From assembly GCA_032209605.1 (NCBI GenBank), contig JASFXZ010000010.1:5849385-5913384 (forward strand): a stretch of 64,000 nt of DNA. The letters are read 5' to 3'. This DNA comes from Mactromeris polynyma. Its lineage: Eukaryota > Mollusca > Bivalvia > Venerida > Mactridae. The translations under genes and the position numbers were made by a program. This document shows positions 39,601 through 44,121 of this stretch, piece by piece. Each line of letters starts with the position of its first letter. The stretch's first letter is position 1. The notes under the pieces were generated by a model. It was not told the DNA's origin and searched no databases. It saw nothing but the letters and a program-made list of their open reading frames with translations.

Positions 39601-41545
39601 AGTCCATGGCTCAGTGACCTCAGGACAAGTGAACGGCATTCATACTGCTTCAAATACAAACTATGGCACCACAACCATTGAACAGATGTTATGAATTTTT
39701 AGTTTAAACTGATCTATTTTACATCCACTGTGAAACAAGTTCTTACAACTTATAGAAATCCCTCTCAATGACTGTTTCCTTAGTAACTTTTAACAAGCAC
39801 TCGTGCTAAATTTAGAGATTGTGAGGTGCGTGAACAAATCCTGCTCAGCAGGACTTGAACTCATGACCTTTGGATGAGGAGGCAAGTGTGACTATCCCAT
39901 GACCACTATTCCTCCTTGTATTTTCAGAAATCCCACGTCAGTTATTACTGTTATTATTTCTTTATCACATAATGTATAGCAAATGAATGTATAATAAAAG
40001 TACAATAAGTTACTAAGATAAGACCTAATAACAGTTGCTTTTTGGATAATGAACTCAAAATACCTTGGTAGACAGGGTACAGACAAATTTACTTAGACCT
40101 TACAATACAGAGTATAGCATTAAGTTTGTAATGCTTATAATTTCATAATTCCCAGCAACAAGTAAGGCTTTCAATCCTGTACTCGTAAGGCAACACACCA
40201 CAACTAAATATTTGGCAGGAGTTCATAGAATGCTTTCTCCAGACTCAAACAATATCATTTTCTTCTACCGAAGTTGCTTCCCACCATAATAGACAAATAT
40301 GTATTGATAGTTCACACTTAGTATACATTTTATGGACAAAAAATTAAGTCACTGTCTCCTGAATGTATCTGAATATTTATTAGTGATCTATGAAATACCT
40401 AAAACCATGGTACAGTCAGTGTTTTTTTTCTGATGTTATGTATCGAATTAAGATTTTTTTTTCAAAACCAGTCCGTTTTTTCTGAGGTTATGTAATGAAA
40501 TTAGACATTTTTCAAAACCAGTCTAGATCTTTTTCCTGGATTAAATAATGAAATTACCACATTATTCAGTCTGGTGACCTTACATGAAATGATGATAAAA
40601 CAAGACAGATAAATCTCAGAGGAAGAATCGAGATACCAGTACCAATAAATTTAGTGGGATCCCATTTTTTTTCAAAGATGAACTTATTTTCAAGACCATC
40701 ACCTACAGTTTGTAGACACAGCAAAGGTGAAGTACAAATAAGTACAATCTTACAATGTTCAGAATGTTGAAAATGTTATGATTACACCAAAACCTCATTT
40801 TCTCGGAAAAATGTTGTAAATGTGGGTCTTTTTTCTGGCCATCACATGGGACCAAAAGTGTGGCCCCATTCCCAAAGCAAACTAGGATCTAGTTTTGCCA
40901 ATCTCAAGAAAAACTCCCAATCAAAGCAGATTGATACTGTGAGGAAACATAAACCAATCAACAGGCAATATCCTCTATAGTTCAGATCATTGTTTTCAAT
41001 TAATTAGCTACTTTATTAAATATATCTGAAACATCTTGAGAGAAAGTAAAACTAGAAACTGAATTTGAAGGCATATCATAAGTTCAGGGGTGGGGGAGTT
41101 AAATAGGGATTTTACGGTAATCGATATATCGATACATCGTCCATATTTGTTTTTCGATATTATTATCAGTATGAAAAAATTTGAATCAATGACAGCCCAA
41201 TTTCACAGAGATGGATTTGTCACAATTAAGTTTAGAAAGGATCATTGGTATGGGTATGTTCAAACAGTGTCTTGTCCAACATAACATCAACTGTTGAGGG
41301 TCTTTTGTATACGACATGATTCCATAGAAAAATCAAAGAAAAAAAGTTTTACTTACAATGCCATTTTCATACCACATCATGGCATGATTTCTAGAGAGCA
41401 CTTTACAGTCGAAGATTCCATTGTTTGGTGCTGGTCGGGCTCGGGCCACTGACCGTCCTATCTTTGTTGGCTCTAACAGAGCTATGTGTCTCTCTTGAAA
41501 TGGGTGAGAATTCTGTCGACATGATAGGATGGCAAGCCCCGACAT
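487..41545 (-). CDS. SLMAP: SLMAP orthologue (sarcolemmal membrane-associated protein), span of coding exons, 3' incomplete
   Basis: Span of 24 coding exons listed separately below; introns are included in this span. SLMAP is a tail-anchored protein with an N-terminal FHA domain and a long coiled coil; in known animals it is a STRIPAK phosphatase-complex subunit whose FHA domain reads phosphothreonine on the Hippo kinases. The order here is FHA (two exons), linker [16 protein letters not shown], then coiled coil with [17 protein letters not shown] and [14 protein letters not shown], close to the vertebrate protein as I remember it. Exon phases agree at every junction, giving about 826 residues before the left edge. 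Human SLMAP is about 830 residues in total and the conserved C-terminal region and membrane anchor have not appeared yet, so this protein should be clearly longer. The excess comes from the array of small phase-1 exons. One exon (18573-18665) may be a cassette. Identity is very secure for the N-terminal half; the distal exons rest on splice sites, phase and coiled-coil character. Confidence 0.92.
1430..1720. mobile_element. Foldback MITE, about 290 bp
   Basis: Long terminal inverted repeats of about 38 bp. The left arm runs from TAGTTCTCACATTTACAATA through TTTACCTCCCTTGTTCT; the right arm is its near-perfect reverse complement, ending GATGTGGGAACTA. No coding capacity. It lies in the SLMAP intron between 640 and 2830. 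Confidence 0.7.
2260..2452 (-). mobile_element. tRNA-derived SINE (family 1), internally deleted
   Basis: The minus strand reads AGCCCGCCAGGCTAGCTCAG then TATGTAGAGCGC (A box), then GGGTTTGATTCCCAGG (B box), and the conserved tail GCAGAATGGCAAGTTAATAC through CAACGTTGTTGAAAAATGGC. The middle 'GAGGTGGAGGACAAATG' complement seen in full copies is missing here. Confidence 0.85.
2831..2893 (-). CDS. SLMAP: SLMAP 63-nt coiled-coil module exon
   Basis: Encodes [20 protein letters not shown] after the split codon; acceptor ATTTCAG|AA, donor CGCA|GTAAGT, phase 1-1. Shares LxESQ and QNEAxQ with the 126-nt exon. Confidence 0.82.
3149..3369. mobile_element. Mariner-type MITE, 221 bp, TA target site
   Basis: Terminal inverted repeats of about 26 bp beginning CAGTCGACTCTCGTTAAGAC, flanked on both sides by TA. 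The interior consists of several copies of TTCGTCTTAACGAAAATTCG-like subrepeats in both orientations. Non-coding. Confidence 0.85.
3528..3590 (-). CDS. SLMAP: SLMAP 63-nt coiled-coil module exon
   Basis: Encodes [20 protein letters not shown] after the split codon; acceptor TTTCCAG|GT, donor AAAA|GTAAAA, phase 1-1. Sister of the 4178-4240 module. Confidence 0.82.
3752..3995. mobile_element. MITE family with CTGGTC termini, copy 1
   Basis: Ends CTGGTCTAGACAGCCAACC and GGGTAAGCACTTCTGACCAG are inverted repeats flanked by TA. A second member of the same family lies at 62658-62894, sharing the internal blocks AGCTTACTGC and TTTAGAAACTNTGTGAAATA. Confidence 0.8.
4178..4240 (-). CDS. SLMAP: SLMAP 63-nt coiled-coil module exon
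   Basis: Encodes [20 protein letters not shown] after the split codon; acceptor TTTTCAG|GA, donor AAAA|GTAAGT, phase 1-1. About 10 of 21 residues are identical to the next module (3528-3590), including HEET, so the two look like recent tandem exon duplicates. Confidence 0.84.
4563..4850. repeat. Interspersed repeat related to 25547-25775
   Basis: Shares with the 25.6-kb copy the order 'GGGCTTTCC', 'ACTTGNTTTGTATTTTTATT', 'CCATCCATCCTTTCA(T/A)GA' and a terminal 'GGACACACAGACAGACAG'-like stretch. Non-coding dispersed repeat in the intron between two 63-nt exons. Confidence 0.65.
4934..4996 (-). CDS. SLMAP: SLMAP 63-nt coiled-coil module exon
   Basis: Encodes [20 protein letters not shown] after the split codon; acceptor TTTTCAG|AC, donor AGAG|GTATGG, phase 1-1. 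The ending (I-x-x-L-R) matches that of the preceding module. Confidence 0.83.
5217..5279 (-). CDS. SLMAP: SLMAP 63-nt coiled-coil module exon
   Basis: Encodes [20 protein letters not shown] after the split codon; acceptor TTTTCAG|AG, donor AGAG|GTATAT, phase 1-1. Confidence 0.84.
5535..5660 (-). CDS. SLMAP: SLMAP 126-nt coiled-coil exon (double module)
   Basis: Encodes [20 protein letters not shown], then [21 protein letters not shown], after the split codon. Acceptor ATTACAG|AG, donor CAAG|GTAACT, phase 1-1. Exactly twice 63 nt, as expected of two fused modules. Confidence 0.85.
7425..7890. repeat. 77-bp minisatellite, about six copies
   Basis: Unit AGATTCACACTCAAATCTCT followed by AAGAAAAGTGTATCA...; starts at 7425, 7502, 7579, 7656, 7733 and 7810, exactly 77 bp apart, the last copy decaying. 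A partly inverted version (CAGAGATTTGAGTGT) lies just before, at about 7290-7310. Confidence 0.93.
9675..9886 (-). mobile_element. tRNA-derived SINE (family 1), near full length
   Basis: On the minus strand: TAGCTCAGTTGGTGGGGC (A box), AGGGTTTGATTCCTGGG (B box), then TTGTCCTCCACCTCTGATTC, GCAGCTGACAAC complement and GCCATGTATGACAG. Same family as the copies at 23.1, 38.9, 53.8 and 59.3 kb. Confidence 0.88.
10824..11070 (+). repeat. Interspersed repeat family 3, copy 1
   Basis: Begins CCATAGGACACATGTACCCC, contains AATCAAGGGGCATAACTCTG and ATTACTCTAGGTAAAATACT, and ends with GTGCCCCCTCCCCCACTTGG. Three further copies (17758, 20791, 30361) are in the same orientation. Probably a non-autonomous DNA element; class not determined. 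Confidence 0.8.
11172..11582. mobile_element. hAT-like MITE, CAGGGTTCCCAC termini
   Basis: Ends CAGGGTTCCCACTCTTTCC and GGAAGCGTGGGACCCCTG form imperfect inverted repeats starting with CAGGG, as in many hAT elements. The interior repeats 'TTCAAGGACTTTTC'-like motifs. No clear 8-bp target duplication, so the class is tentative. Confidence 0.65.
11650..11712 (-). CDS. SLMAP: SLMAP 63-nt coiled-coil module exon
   Basis: Encodes [20 protein letters not shown] after the split codon; acceptor TGTTTCAG|AA, donor AAAG|GTAAGA, phase 1-1. It resembles the human SLMAP stretch LKTLLSKAENQAKDVQ, which lies nearer the C-terminus. It is followed by a repeat-rich intron of about 6 kb in which I found no further exon. 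Confidence 0.82.
12225..12374 (-). CDS. SLMAP: SLMAP exon, 150 nt, phase 1-1
   Basis: Encodes [20 protein letters not shown], then [20 protein letters not shown] and SSIDDSELE. Acceptor CTTTTCAG|AT, donor GAAA|GTAAGT. The first half is coiled coil, the second half looks like a flexible insert. Confidence 0.8.
12955..13017 (-). CDS. SLMAP: SLMAP 63-nt module exon, Ser/Thr/Asn-rich
   Basis: Encodes [20 protein letters not shown] after the split codon; acceptor TTTTCAG|CA, donor CAAA|GTATGT, phase 1-1. Weaker heptads than its neighbours, but length, phase and splice sites fit the array. Confidence 0.76.
14379..14444 (-). CDS. SLMAP: SLMAP 66-nt coiled-coil module exon
   Basis: Encodes [21 protein letters not shown] after the split codon; acceptor TACACAG|AT, donor AAAT|GTAAGT, phase 1-1. 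One codon longer than the 63-nt class, which would introduce a heptad skip. Confidence 0.8.
15590..15680 (-). mobile_element. SINE family 1 fragment (tail)
   Basis: Diverged tail: CCAGTGTTCCAGGGTTACTT, CAAGCAACTGACTATTTCCA, ACTCAGAGGTGGA. Head missing. Confidence 0.6.
16044..16106 (-). CDS. SLMAP: SLMAP 63-nt coiled-coil module exon
   Basis: Encodes [20 protein letters not shown] after the split codon; acceptor TTTGTAG|AA, donor GAAG|GTAAAT, phase 1-1. Confidence 0.84.
16237..16327 (-). mobile_element. SINE family 1 fragment (tail)
   Basis: Contains TTAATCATCAACGAGTACTA, TAAGCAGCTGACAAAGTCTC and CCGAGGTGGAGGACAAG, the complement of the conserved SINE middle and tail; no tRNA head. Confidence 0.7.
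16528..16590 (-). CDS. SLMAP: SLMAP 63-nt coiled-coil module exon
   Basis: Encodes [20 protein letters not shown] after the split codon; acceptor TATTGCAG|TA, donor CAAA|GTAAGC, phase 1-1. Three clear heptads with L/V/L core positions. Confidence 0.85.
17008..17520. repeat. 57-bp minisatellite, about nine copies
   Basis: Unit ACATAGCAACAAGTGTAAAA then TTTATTTTGATGTTTTGCAC and AGCACCAGAATGGATGC; 57 bp is a multiple of three and the unit lacks stops in several frames. This creates long repetitive open frames on both strands that are not genes. It sits in the SLMAP intron about 50 bp downstream of the 17566 donor. The copies nearest the exon carry AACAACTG in place of AACAAGTG. Confidence 0.95.
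17566..17688 (-). CDS. SLMAP: SLMAP exon, 123 nt, phase 1-1
   Basis: Encodes [20 protein letters not shown] followed by [21 protein letters not shown]. Acceptor TATACAG|TT, donor AAAT|GTAAGA. The N-terminal part is non-helical (PTVEK), the last 20 residues return to coiled coil. First of the run of symmetric phase-1 exons. A 57-bp minisatellite begins about 50 bp 3' of the donor. Confidence 0.82.
17758..17965 (+). repeat. Interspersed repeat family 3, copy 2
   Basis: Starts ATCCAAACGTGCCCCCACTT, contains CAATCAAGGGACATAACTCA and ends GCGCCCCCACCCACTTGGTG. Shorter than copy 1. Confidence 0.78.
18282..18438 (-). CDS. SLMAP: SLMAP exon: [22 protein letters not shown] coiled coil, acidic tail
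   Basis: A 157-nt exon of 52 codons plus one base: phase 0 in, phase 1 out. Acceptor CTTATAG|GTC, donor GAAG|GTAGCC. It starts [20 protein letters not shown], matching human IEALQADNDFTNERLTALQV, and ends in a Ser/Asp/Glu-rich stretch ([12 protein letters not shown]). This is the last exon I can align residue by residue to the vertebrate protein, and it is where the gene switches to phase-1 introns. Confidence 0.9.
18573..18665 (-). CDS. SLMAP: SLMAP probable cassette exon, 93 nt
   Basis: Open stretch of 31 codons ([20 protein letters not shown], then [11 protein letters not shown]) between acceptor ATATAG and donor GGG|GTATGT. It is phase 0-0 and both neighbours are phase 0 at this junction, so it can be included or skipped without changing frame. 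The human junction AK-IEALQADND matches a direct join of the flanking exons ([12 protein letters not shown]), so this exon may be optional. There is a loose resemblance to the human GDCTFIHQFIECQKKLIVEG segment, which in human lies further downstream. Not coiled-coil-like. Confidence 0.6.
19190..19297 (-). mobile_element. SINE family 1 head fragment
   Basis: Minus strand: CCTGTCTGGTTAGCTCCATT then GGTACAGCACTGGG (A-box region), GGGCTGGGCTCAATTCTTGG (degenerate B box). Tail missing. Confidence 0.65.
19354..19464 (-). CDS. SLMAP: SLMAP exon: coiled coil, [21 protein letters not shown]
   Basis: A 111-nt, phase 0-0 exon of 37 residues beginning [20 protein letters not shown]. Acceptor CCTACAG|GAT, donor AAAG|GTAGAA. 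It corresponds to the human segment EKKELQHKIDEMEEKEQELQ. Strong heptad pattern. Confidence 0.92.
19732..19946 (-). mobile_element. tRNA-derived SINE (family 2)
   Basis: Minus strand head GAGGCCTCCATGGTTGAGTG then ATTATGGGCGACAATT (tRNA-like A box), AGGTTCAAATCCC (B box), followed by TATAGAATTTATAGCC and a tail with ATAGTCACTACATGACTGTG. Same family as 22556-22802 and 36244-36484. Confidence 0.8.
20005..20236. mobile_element. Palindromic MITE with GCGCCGCTGTACGATTTCC end, abutting a splice donor
   Basis: Nearly identical in layout to the copy at 25850-26070: left end AGCGCCGCTGTACGATTTCC then AACCTCTTGTTTAAGTGACG, centre CCATATGGCAATAAGAAAGC, right arm AAATGAAGTCACTTACAGAA then GAGGTTGTATATCCCATAAC. 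The right end stops about 5 bp short of the SLMAP exon boundary at 20242, and the terminal GCGCTC of the other copy is replaced by the donor sequence. Confidence 0.82.
20242..20442 (-). CDS. SLMAP: SLMAP exon: [18 protein letters not shown] coiled coil
   Basis: A 201-nt, phase 0-0 exon of 67 residues, including [20 protein letters not shown] and [20 protein letters not shown], matching human ESLRRVLQEKIEVVRKLSEV and TEDECTHLKEMNERTQEELR. Acceptor TTGTAG|GAA, donor CAA|GTAAGT. The donor is almost touched by a MITE (about 20005-20236), so intron sequence from roughly base 6 onward is transposon-derived. A second GTAAGT lies 32 nt inside the intron, in the MITE. Confidence 0.94.
20791..21060 (+). 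repeat. Interspersed repeat family 3, copy 3
   Basis: Starts AAAGTGTGTCCAAAGGATAC, contains CAATCAAGGGGCATAAATCT and ends in a C-run followed by CAATTGGAGGGG. Confidence 0.78.
21114..21191 (-). CDS. SLMAP: SLMAP exon: [22 protein letters not shown] coiled coil
   Basis: A 78-nt, phase 0-0 exon of 26 residues containing [20 protein letters not shown]. Acceptor TTGTAG|AAT, donor AAG|GTATTT. It aligns with human SLRKELIALQEDKHNYETTA. Confidence 0.94.
21542..21613 (-). CDS. SLMAP: SLMAP exon: [14 protein letters not shown] coiled coil
   Basis: A 72-nt, phase 0-0 exon encoding 24 residues, [20 protein letters not shown] then AYSK. Acceptor TATTTCAG|GCT, donor AAAG|GTTACT (weak but GT). Human SLMAP has [20 protein letters not shown] at the same place. 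Confidence 0.94.
22040..22208 (-). CDS. SLMAP: SLMAP exon: start of coiled coil ([17 protein letters not shown])
   Basis: A 169-nt exon, acceptor ATTTCAG|C, donor CAG|GTAAGT, phase 0 out. The product contains [20 protein letters not shown] followed by [19 protein letters not shown], near-identical in pattern to human [25 protein letters not shown]. Heptad spacing of L/Y/A marks the start of the coiled coil. About 30 bp 5' of the exon the upstream intron contains a 21-22 bp minisatellite. Confidence 0.94.
22232..22542. repeat. 21-22 bp minisatellite, about 14 copies
   Basis: Unit CACAACTCATGTAGCAAGGG-GC, with point changes and small length differences between copies. Lies in the SLMAP intron just 5' of the 22040-22208 exon (about 25 bp from the acceptor). 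The open frame on the minus strand is a repeat artefact. Confidence 0.92.
22556..22802 (-). mobile_element. tRNA-derived SINE (family 2)
   Basis: Minus strand head AGGGGCCTCCGTGATCTAGT then GGTTATGGTAGCTG, B-box region CAGTCTCAAATACT, body GGATATAGAGTTTGTTAGTG, tail TTTATTTGACTTAAAGCCCC. Inserted directly after the 22-bp minisatellite. Confidence 0.82.
23121..23373 (-). mobile_element. tRNA-derived SINE (family 1), full length
   Basis: Minus strand: GCCTGCCCAGTTAGCTCAGT then TGGTAGAGTGCTAAG (A box), GGTCCGGGTTCAATTCCTGG (B box), GCAGGTCATGTCCTGTGACA, GTCAGCTGCTTGCAGAAGGG, CAACTGCCATGTATAGCTGA. The best-preserved head in the window. Confidence 0.9.
23882..23945 (-). mobile_element. SINE family 2 tail fragment
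   Basis: AAGGCTTTAAGTAATATAAA then CAGCCATGGTCACAAAGTGA matches the complement of the family-2 tail only. Confidence 0.55.
24080..24146 (-). CDS. SLMAP: SLMAP exon: post-FHA linker (THGCI motif)
   Basis: A 67-nt exon. With the split codon it encodes [22 protein letters not shown] plus two bases. Acceptor TTTTCAG|TT, donor GT|GTAAGT. It corresponds to the human segment VTHGCIVSTIKLFLPDGMEA, which closes the FHA fold. Phase 1 in, phase 2 out, compatible with both neighbours. Confidence 0.93.
25547..25775. repeat. Interspersed repeat related to 4563-4850
   Basis: TTGGACACGGATGCCCCCGC, TTATTACTCCAGCTTATGAG, CTATCCATCCTTTCAAGAAT and ACACAGACAGACGAACAGAC occur in the same order as in the 4.6-kb copy. 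Confidence 0.65.
25850..26070. mobile_element. Palindromic MITE, about 220 bp, intact ends
   Basis: Ends GAGCGCCGCTGTACGATTTC and GTAAATCCAATAGCAGCGCTC are inverted repeats, with further internal complementarity (CCAACCTCTTCTTTAAGTGA against TGAAGTCACAGAAGAGG). Second copy of the element at 20005. Confidence 0.85.
26513..26595 (+). repeat. Dispersed repeat, copy matching 56096-56175
   Basis: GAGAACTGTTGTAAACAAAC, GGCCAATGAAAACATGTTTT and TATTGACCAAT are shared with 56.1 kb; a weaker match occurs at about 49868-49920. Confidence 0.65.
27419..27575 (-). CDS. SLMAP: SLMAP exon: C-terminal half of FHA domain
   Basis: Encodes [20 protein letters not shown] through [19 protein letters not shown], 52 codons plus one base. 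Acceptor TTTCACAG|TTC, donor AAAA|GTAAGT. The SSNGTF loop is the conserved FHA Asn-Gly motif that contacts the phosphopeptide backbone. It joins the previous exon in phase 0 to give WYENGI-FYLQDTK, two residues shorter than the human WFDHKTGK-FYLQDTK. The intron between the two FHA exons is about 13.8 kb. Confidence 0.94.
28095..28340. repeat. 76-bp minisatellite, three copies
   Basis: Unit GACAAGACCCAGCAGGGGAC then ATGAACAGTAGTAAGGTGAT...; starts 76 bp apart at about 28095, 28171 and 28247. From 28340 to about 28700 it decays into a looser purine-rich series of 'GGGGACAAGGCCAGTAGTAG'-like units. Confidence 0.92.
30361..30608 (+). repeat. Interspersed repeat family 3, copy 4
   Basis: GTGTCCATAGGACACAGGTG, CAATCAAGGGCCATAACTCA, CTTACTCTAGGTCAACTACT and a terminal C-run followed by CACTTGGTGGGGGA. 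Confidence 0.8.
31447..31542. repeat. Direct duplication of about 47 bp
   Basis: AGTTGGTTACCAATCAGAAC...CCAGATGCAGGTTTT occurs twice head to tail with essentially no difference, so the duplication is recent. Confidence 0.9.
34655..34770 (-). mobile_element. tRNA-Leu-like SINE head fragment
   Basis: Minus strand GGAGGCATAGTGGTCAACGA (A box) and GTGTTCGAGTCCCACTGACA (B box), spaced as in a tRNA-Leu-type promoter. No acceptor-stem pairing, so a SINE or tRNA relic rather than a functional tRNA. Confidence 0.55.
35194..35364. mobile_element. Mariner-type MITE, 171 bp, TA target site
   Basis: Ends CAGTAAAACCTCAATAATAC and GTGAGGTTATACTG are inverted repeats flanked by TA. Internal inverted motifs GAGGTGGTCTTAATATTAAG and ATTATCGAGGTGGTCTTTAA. 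Non-coding. Confidence 0.8.
36244..36484 (+). mobile_element. tRNA-derived SINE (family 2), full length with A-rich tail
   Basis: GGGGCCTCCGTTGTCAGGTG then GTTATGGTCGCTGACA (A box), GCAGGTTTGAATCCCACTAC (B box), body GGATATAGAATTTATGAGTG and GGAAGGTCCGTGGTTCTACC, ending in a run of A. The only plus-strand copy of this family here. Confidence 0.87.
38044..38686. mobile_element. 643-bp element with 21-bp inverted repeats and TTAA target site
   Basis: Perfect 21-bp terminal inverted repeats beginning AGGTGCTGAACTCCAGATTG, each flanked by TTAA. A TTAA duplication is typical of piggyBac-type elements, but the termini are not the usual CCC start. The interior is richer in CG dinucleotides than the surrounding intron; two minus-strand open frames (73 and 105 codons) have no recognisable transposase motif. 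Confidence 0.85.
38886..39120 (-). mobile_element. tRNA-derived SINE (family 1), full length
   Basis: Minus strand: TCTGTCTGGTTAGTCCGGTG then GAGCACTAGGC (A box, damaged), GAAGTTCGGGTTCGATTCCT (B box), GTCCTCCACCTCTGATTCAT, GCTTGCAGAAATGC, TTGTTGAAAAATTGTGTTAA. Confidence 0.87.
39838..39916 (-). mobile_element. tRNA-like SINE head fragment
   Basis: Minus strand AGGAGGAATAGTGGTCATGG (A box) and GGTCATGAGTTCAAGTCCTG (B box); resembles the fragment at 34.7 kb. Confidence 0.55.
41357..41545 (-). CDS. SLMAP: SLMAP first coding exon: start codon and N-terminal half of FHA domain
   Basis: Encodes 63 residues beginning [20 protein letters not shown] and ending in MMWYENGI; donor ATT|GTAAGT, phase 0. 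FHA signature residues are present: GRS at residues 30-32 and SRNHA at 51-55. The ATG at 41545-41543 is chosen because it aligns with the vertebrate start (MPSALAIF). The exon itself begins further up, at an acceptor TATAG ending at 41573, and the 27 nt between acceptor and ATG are open in the same frame (VEEAEANSS). So either this is spliced 5' UTR, or an upstream exon supplies an extended N-terminus. Confidence 0.93.
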
Positions 41546-42144
41546 ACTGGAGTTGGCCTCTGCTTCCTCCACCTATAAAAATAATACAATTTCATTGAAC
41601 TTTTAAAACTGATCTAAATTAAGAGCAAACAACTGAAGCAAGCAGCCCTTTCTAGAAGTGCACATTTAGGTATACATGAACATATACAGCTTTTTTTAAA
41701 TTTCAAGGGTCAAATGGAGCCCCTGAAATTGTTTATATATTTCTTTGGAAAATACATGAATTGTATACATATTTAAAATTTGTTGTACGAGAACAGTCAT
41801 AGTAATACATAATATATTACATGTATCAAGGCTCAGAACTCAAAAGGTTAACAATGTAAAACATCAACAATAAAGTAAGACAAGTCTAGAGTAACTTATA
41901 ACTAAGATAAATGGGGGCAGGTGTGTTTTTGACTTGTTTTAATTTAGTAAGATAAACAATAAAAGCAGGCTAGAAGTGCATTGTTCCTGGATAAGTTAAG
42001 TTGTCAAAAAATAAGCAGAGACCTCCCACAGACTTTGTGATAGAAATTTACTTCTTTGCACAGCAGCCTAATAATATTTACATTTAGATGTTTGAAAACT
42101 GCAAATAGATCTCATCATTGGCAGCCAGCATATGTCTGTAATAA

Positions 42145-42318
42145 CAGGGTTTCCATTTTACCATAGAGTTGCAACCTCTGACACCTAGAAAAGGCCACAT
42201 TTTGACCCTTATTTCCTCTAAATTATAAACTTTTTTTGTAATTTGACTATAAAAGGGTTAAATCTGGTTGAAAATTATCAAAATGACTCTTGAGATTCAG
42301 CACCTAATGGAACCCCTG
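42145..42318. mobile_element. hAT-like MITE, 174 bp
   Basis: Ends CAGGGTTTCCATTTTACCAT and CACCTAATGGAACCCCTG are imperfect inverted repeats starting CAGGG. No clear target duplication. Confidence 0.6.
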
Positions 42319-43199
42319 AATAATTAAAAATAAAAGTTTTAAAAACATAAAAAAACTATATAACTATCTGACAGTACTGCAGTAATTTGTAAACAATGAA
42401 ATGCCTGTGATTCTCTGTTCCCAACCATGGATGCAAGAACATTTCAATTGCATTTATACTAGTACCCAGTACTAGTAAGACACTCATTTTAAATTTTGAC
42501 ATACATGTACATGAACCAGTGCAATTCTATTGTACTTATAAAGCACTTAGACATTGACATTAGAATACAAGAATGTATGATACAATTACATGGTAAGAAT
42601 TACCAGTGCATTATATCATAAACATTGTATTCATTTATTGTCTTATGTATTCAAAATTGATCCTAAATGCATGGAAAATCAGTGAAGTTTGAACATGAAC
42701 TTTCATTTATTCATAACATAATAGATGTACAATATTTAACAGTTCATAATTATGATCATTGATGAGAAATTATTGCTACAATAAAATACAAGACATGGTA
42801 TGAACAGACAGTAACTTGTTTATAAAAATTATATCAAAGTAACAGATCTGTGTCAAATAAAATTACTATTTATAATCTCTAAAGACTGGGTCAATAGATG
42901 TATACAATAGAATACAAATAAAGGTATTGCCGATGGCAACAATCTGAAGTATGATACAATGAATACACCCTGGTGGGACACATAACACTTAAAAATCCAT
43001 TTCTACAGTTTATGGAACACCAGAAGATGTACAGATTGTTCATTAATTCAACAGTTTAGATAAAAAAAAAGCAATGCCACTATGCAACTCAGCTTAAAAA
43101 ATTTAAGATAATTCAAAGGAGTAGGTTCACTTGACACCCAAATCGGCCCTGTGTCAGATTCTTTTGAAGACGTTATTGTGATAACACCCATTGATGAAA

Positions 43200-43740
43200 T
43201 TTACAAAACAGCATTTTTTTCGGGTCACACGAGTCACCGGAATACCACCGAAATACCGGAACACCCGTAAAATTTACATAGAAAATCAATACTTCATGTA
43301 TAGACTAATTTAATCTATTGTTGAAGTGTTGTATCATATAATATTGTCAAAATCAATTATTAAAGCAGCTAAATAATATTGTGCGAGTGTATTAGTCATA
43401 CATGATATTAAATAAATAGTACCGCTCGTCCGCAATACTTCCGAAAAACGAGAAAAATCCATACATTAAAACTATAATAAACCTCTAAATGAATATATTG
43501 TTGAAGTGTTGTATCATGATATTGTCGACATAAATAATTAAAGCTGCTTAATAATATTGTGTGCATTTAATTTAGTTGTAATAGTACCGAATGTCCATAA
43601 AACTACCAAAACACCGGAACACCCGTATTGATTGTTCTGTGTTAATGTTTTGGGTATTCCGTTTTTTCGCTAGCATTGCGGACTATTAATTTCATCTCGT
43701 GTATGACTAATACACTCGCACAATATTATTACCCGTAAAT
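43200..43740. repeat. Compound direct and inverted repeat, about 540 bp
   Basis: TTGTTGAAGTGTTGTATCAT recurs 180 bp apart (43318 and 43498) with similar downstream sequence (AAAGC(A/T)GCTNAATAATATTGTG). GTGCGAGTGTATTAGTCATA at 43381 is repeated as its exact complement at about 43700-43721. CCGGAACACCCGTA recurs at 43258 and 43615. Could be two nested foldback copies. Confidence 0.75.
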
Positions 43741-43925
43741 GAATCGCTACTTGTACTTTTGTAGTTCTAAGGCACAGTTTCCATTTCCGCTCAATTTGAG
43801 TGATTCAACATCATGATATCTAATCTTGTCTAAGCACTGAAGCTTATAAATGGTATTCAGGAAACATTAAATTCTAGCATGTGCAAATTAAGACAATGAA
43901 AATGTTAAAATCAAGTTACACAGCC

Positions 43926-44121
43926 CAGGGCTTTCATTTGACTCTTGAAAAGGCATTTTGACTCTTTGCAAAATTGAGTTTTTGACTCATGAAAATTATC
44001 ATAAAGGGTCAATTTACATTAAAATGTATAGGGAAGTATTATTGCTTTTTTTTTAAATTATCACCAAAGGTAATGTTTGACCCTCGACACAATAAAATTA
44101 TGAAATGTAGCGAGAGCCCTG
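43926..44121. mobile_element. hAT-like MITE, 196 bp
   Basis: Ends CAGGGCTTTCATTTGACTC and GTAGCGAGAGCCCTG form short inverted repeats starting CAGGGCT; interior repeats TTTGACTCTT-like motifs. No clear 8-bp duplication. Confidence 0.6.

Larger units (their letters stand above)
27576..41356. other. Large SLMAP intron (13.8 kb) between the two FHA exons
   Basis: Contains the 76-bp minisatellite (28095-28340) and its degenerate extension to about 28700, repeat family 3 copy 4 (30361), a 47-bp duplication (31447), a tRNA-like fragment (34661), a mariner MITE (35194), a family-2 SINE (36244), a TTAA-flanked element (38044), a family-1 SINE (38886) and another tRNA-like fragment (39838). Long AT-rich stretches (29.0-30.0, 31.7-34.2 kb) show nothing I can name. 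Confidence 0.6.
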
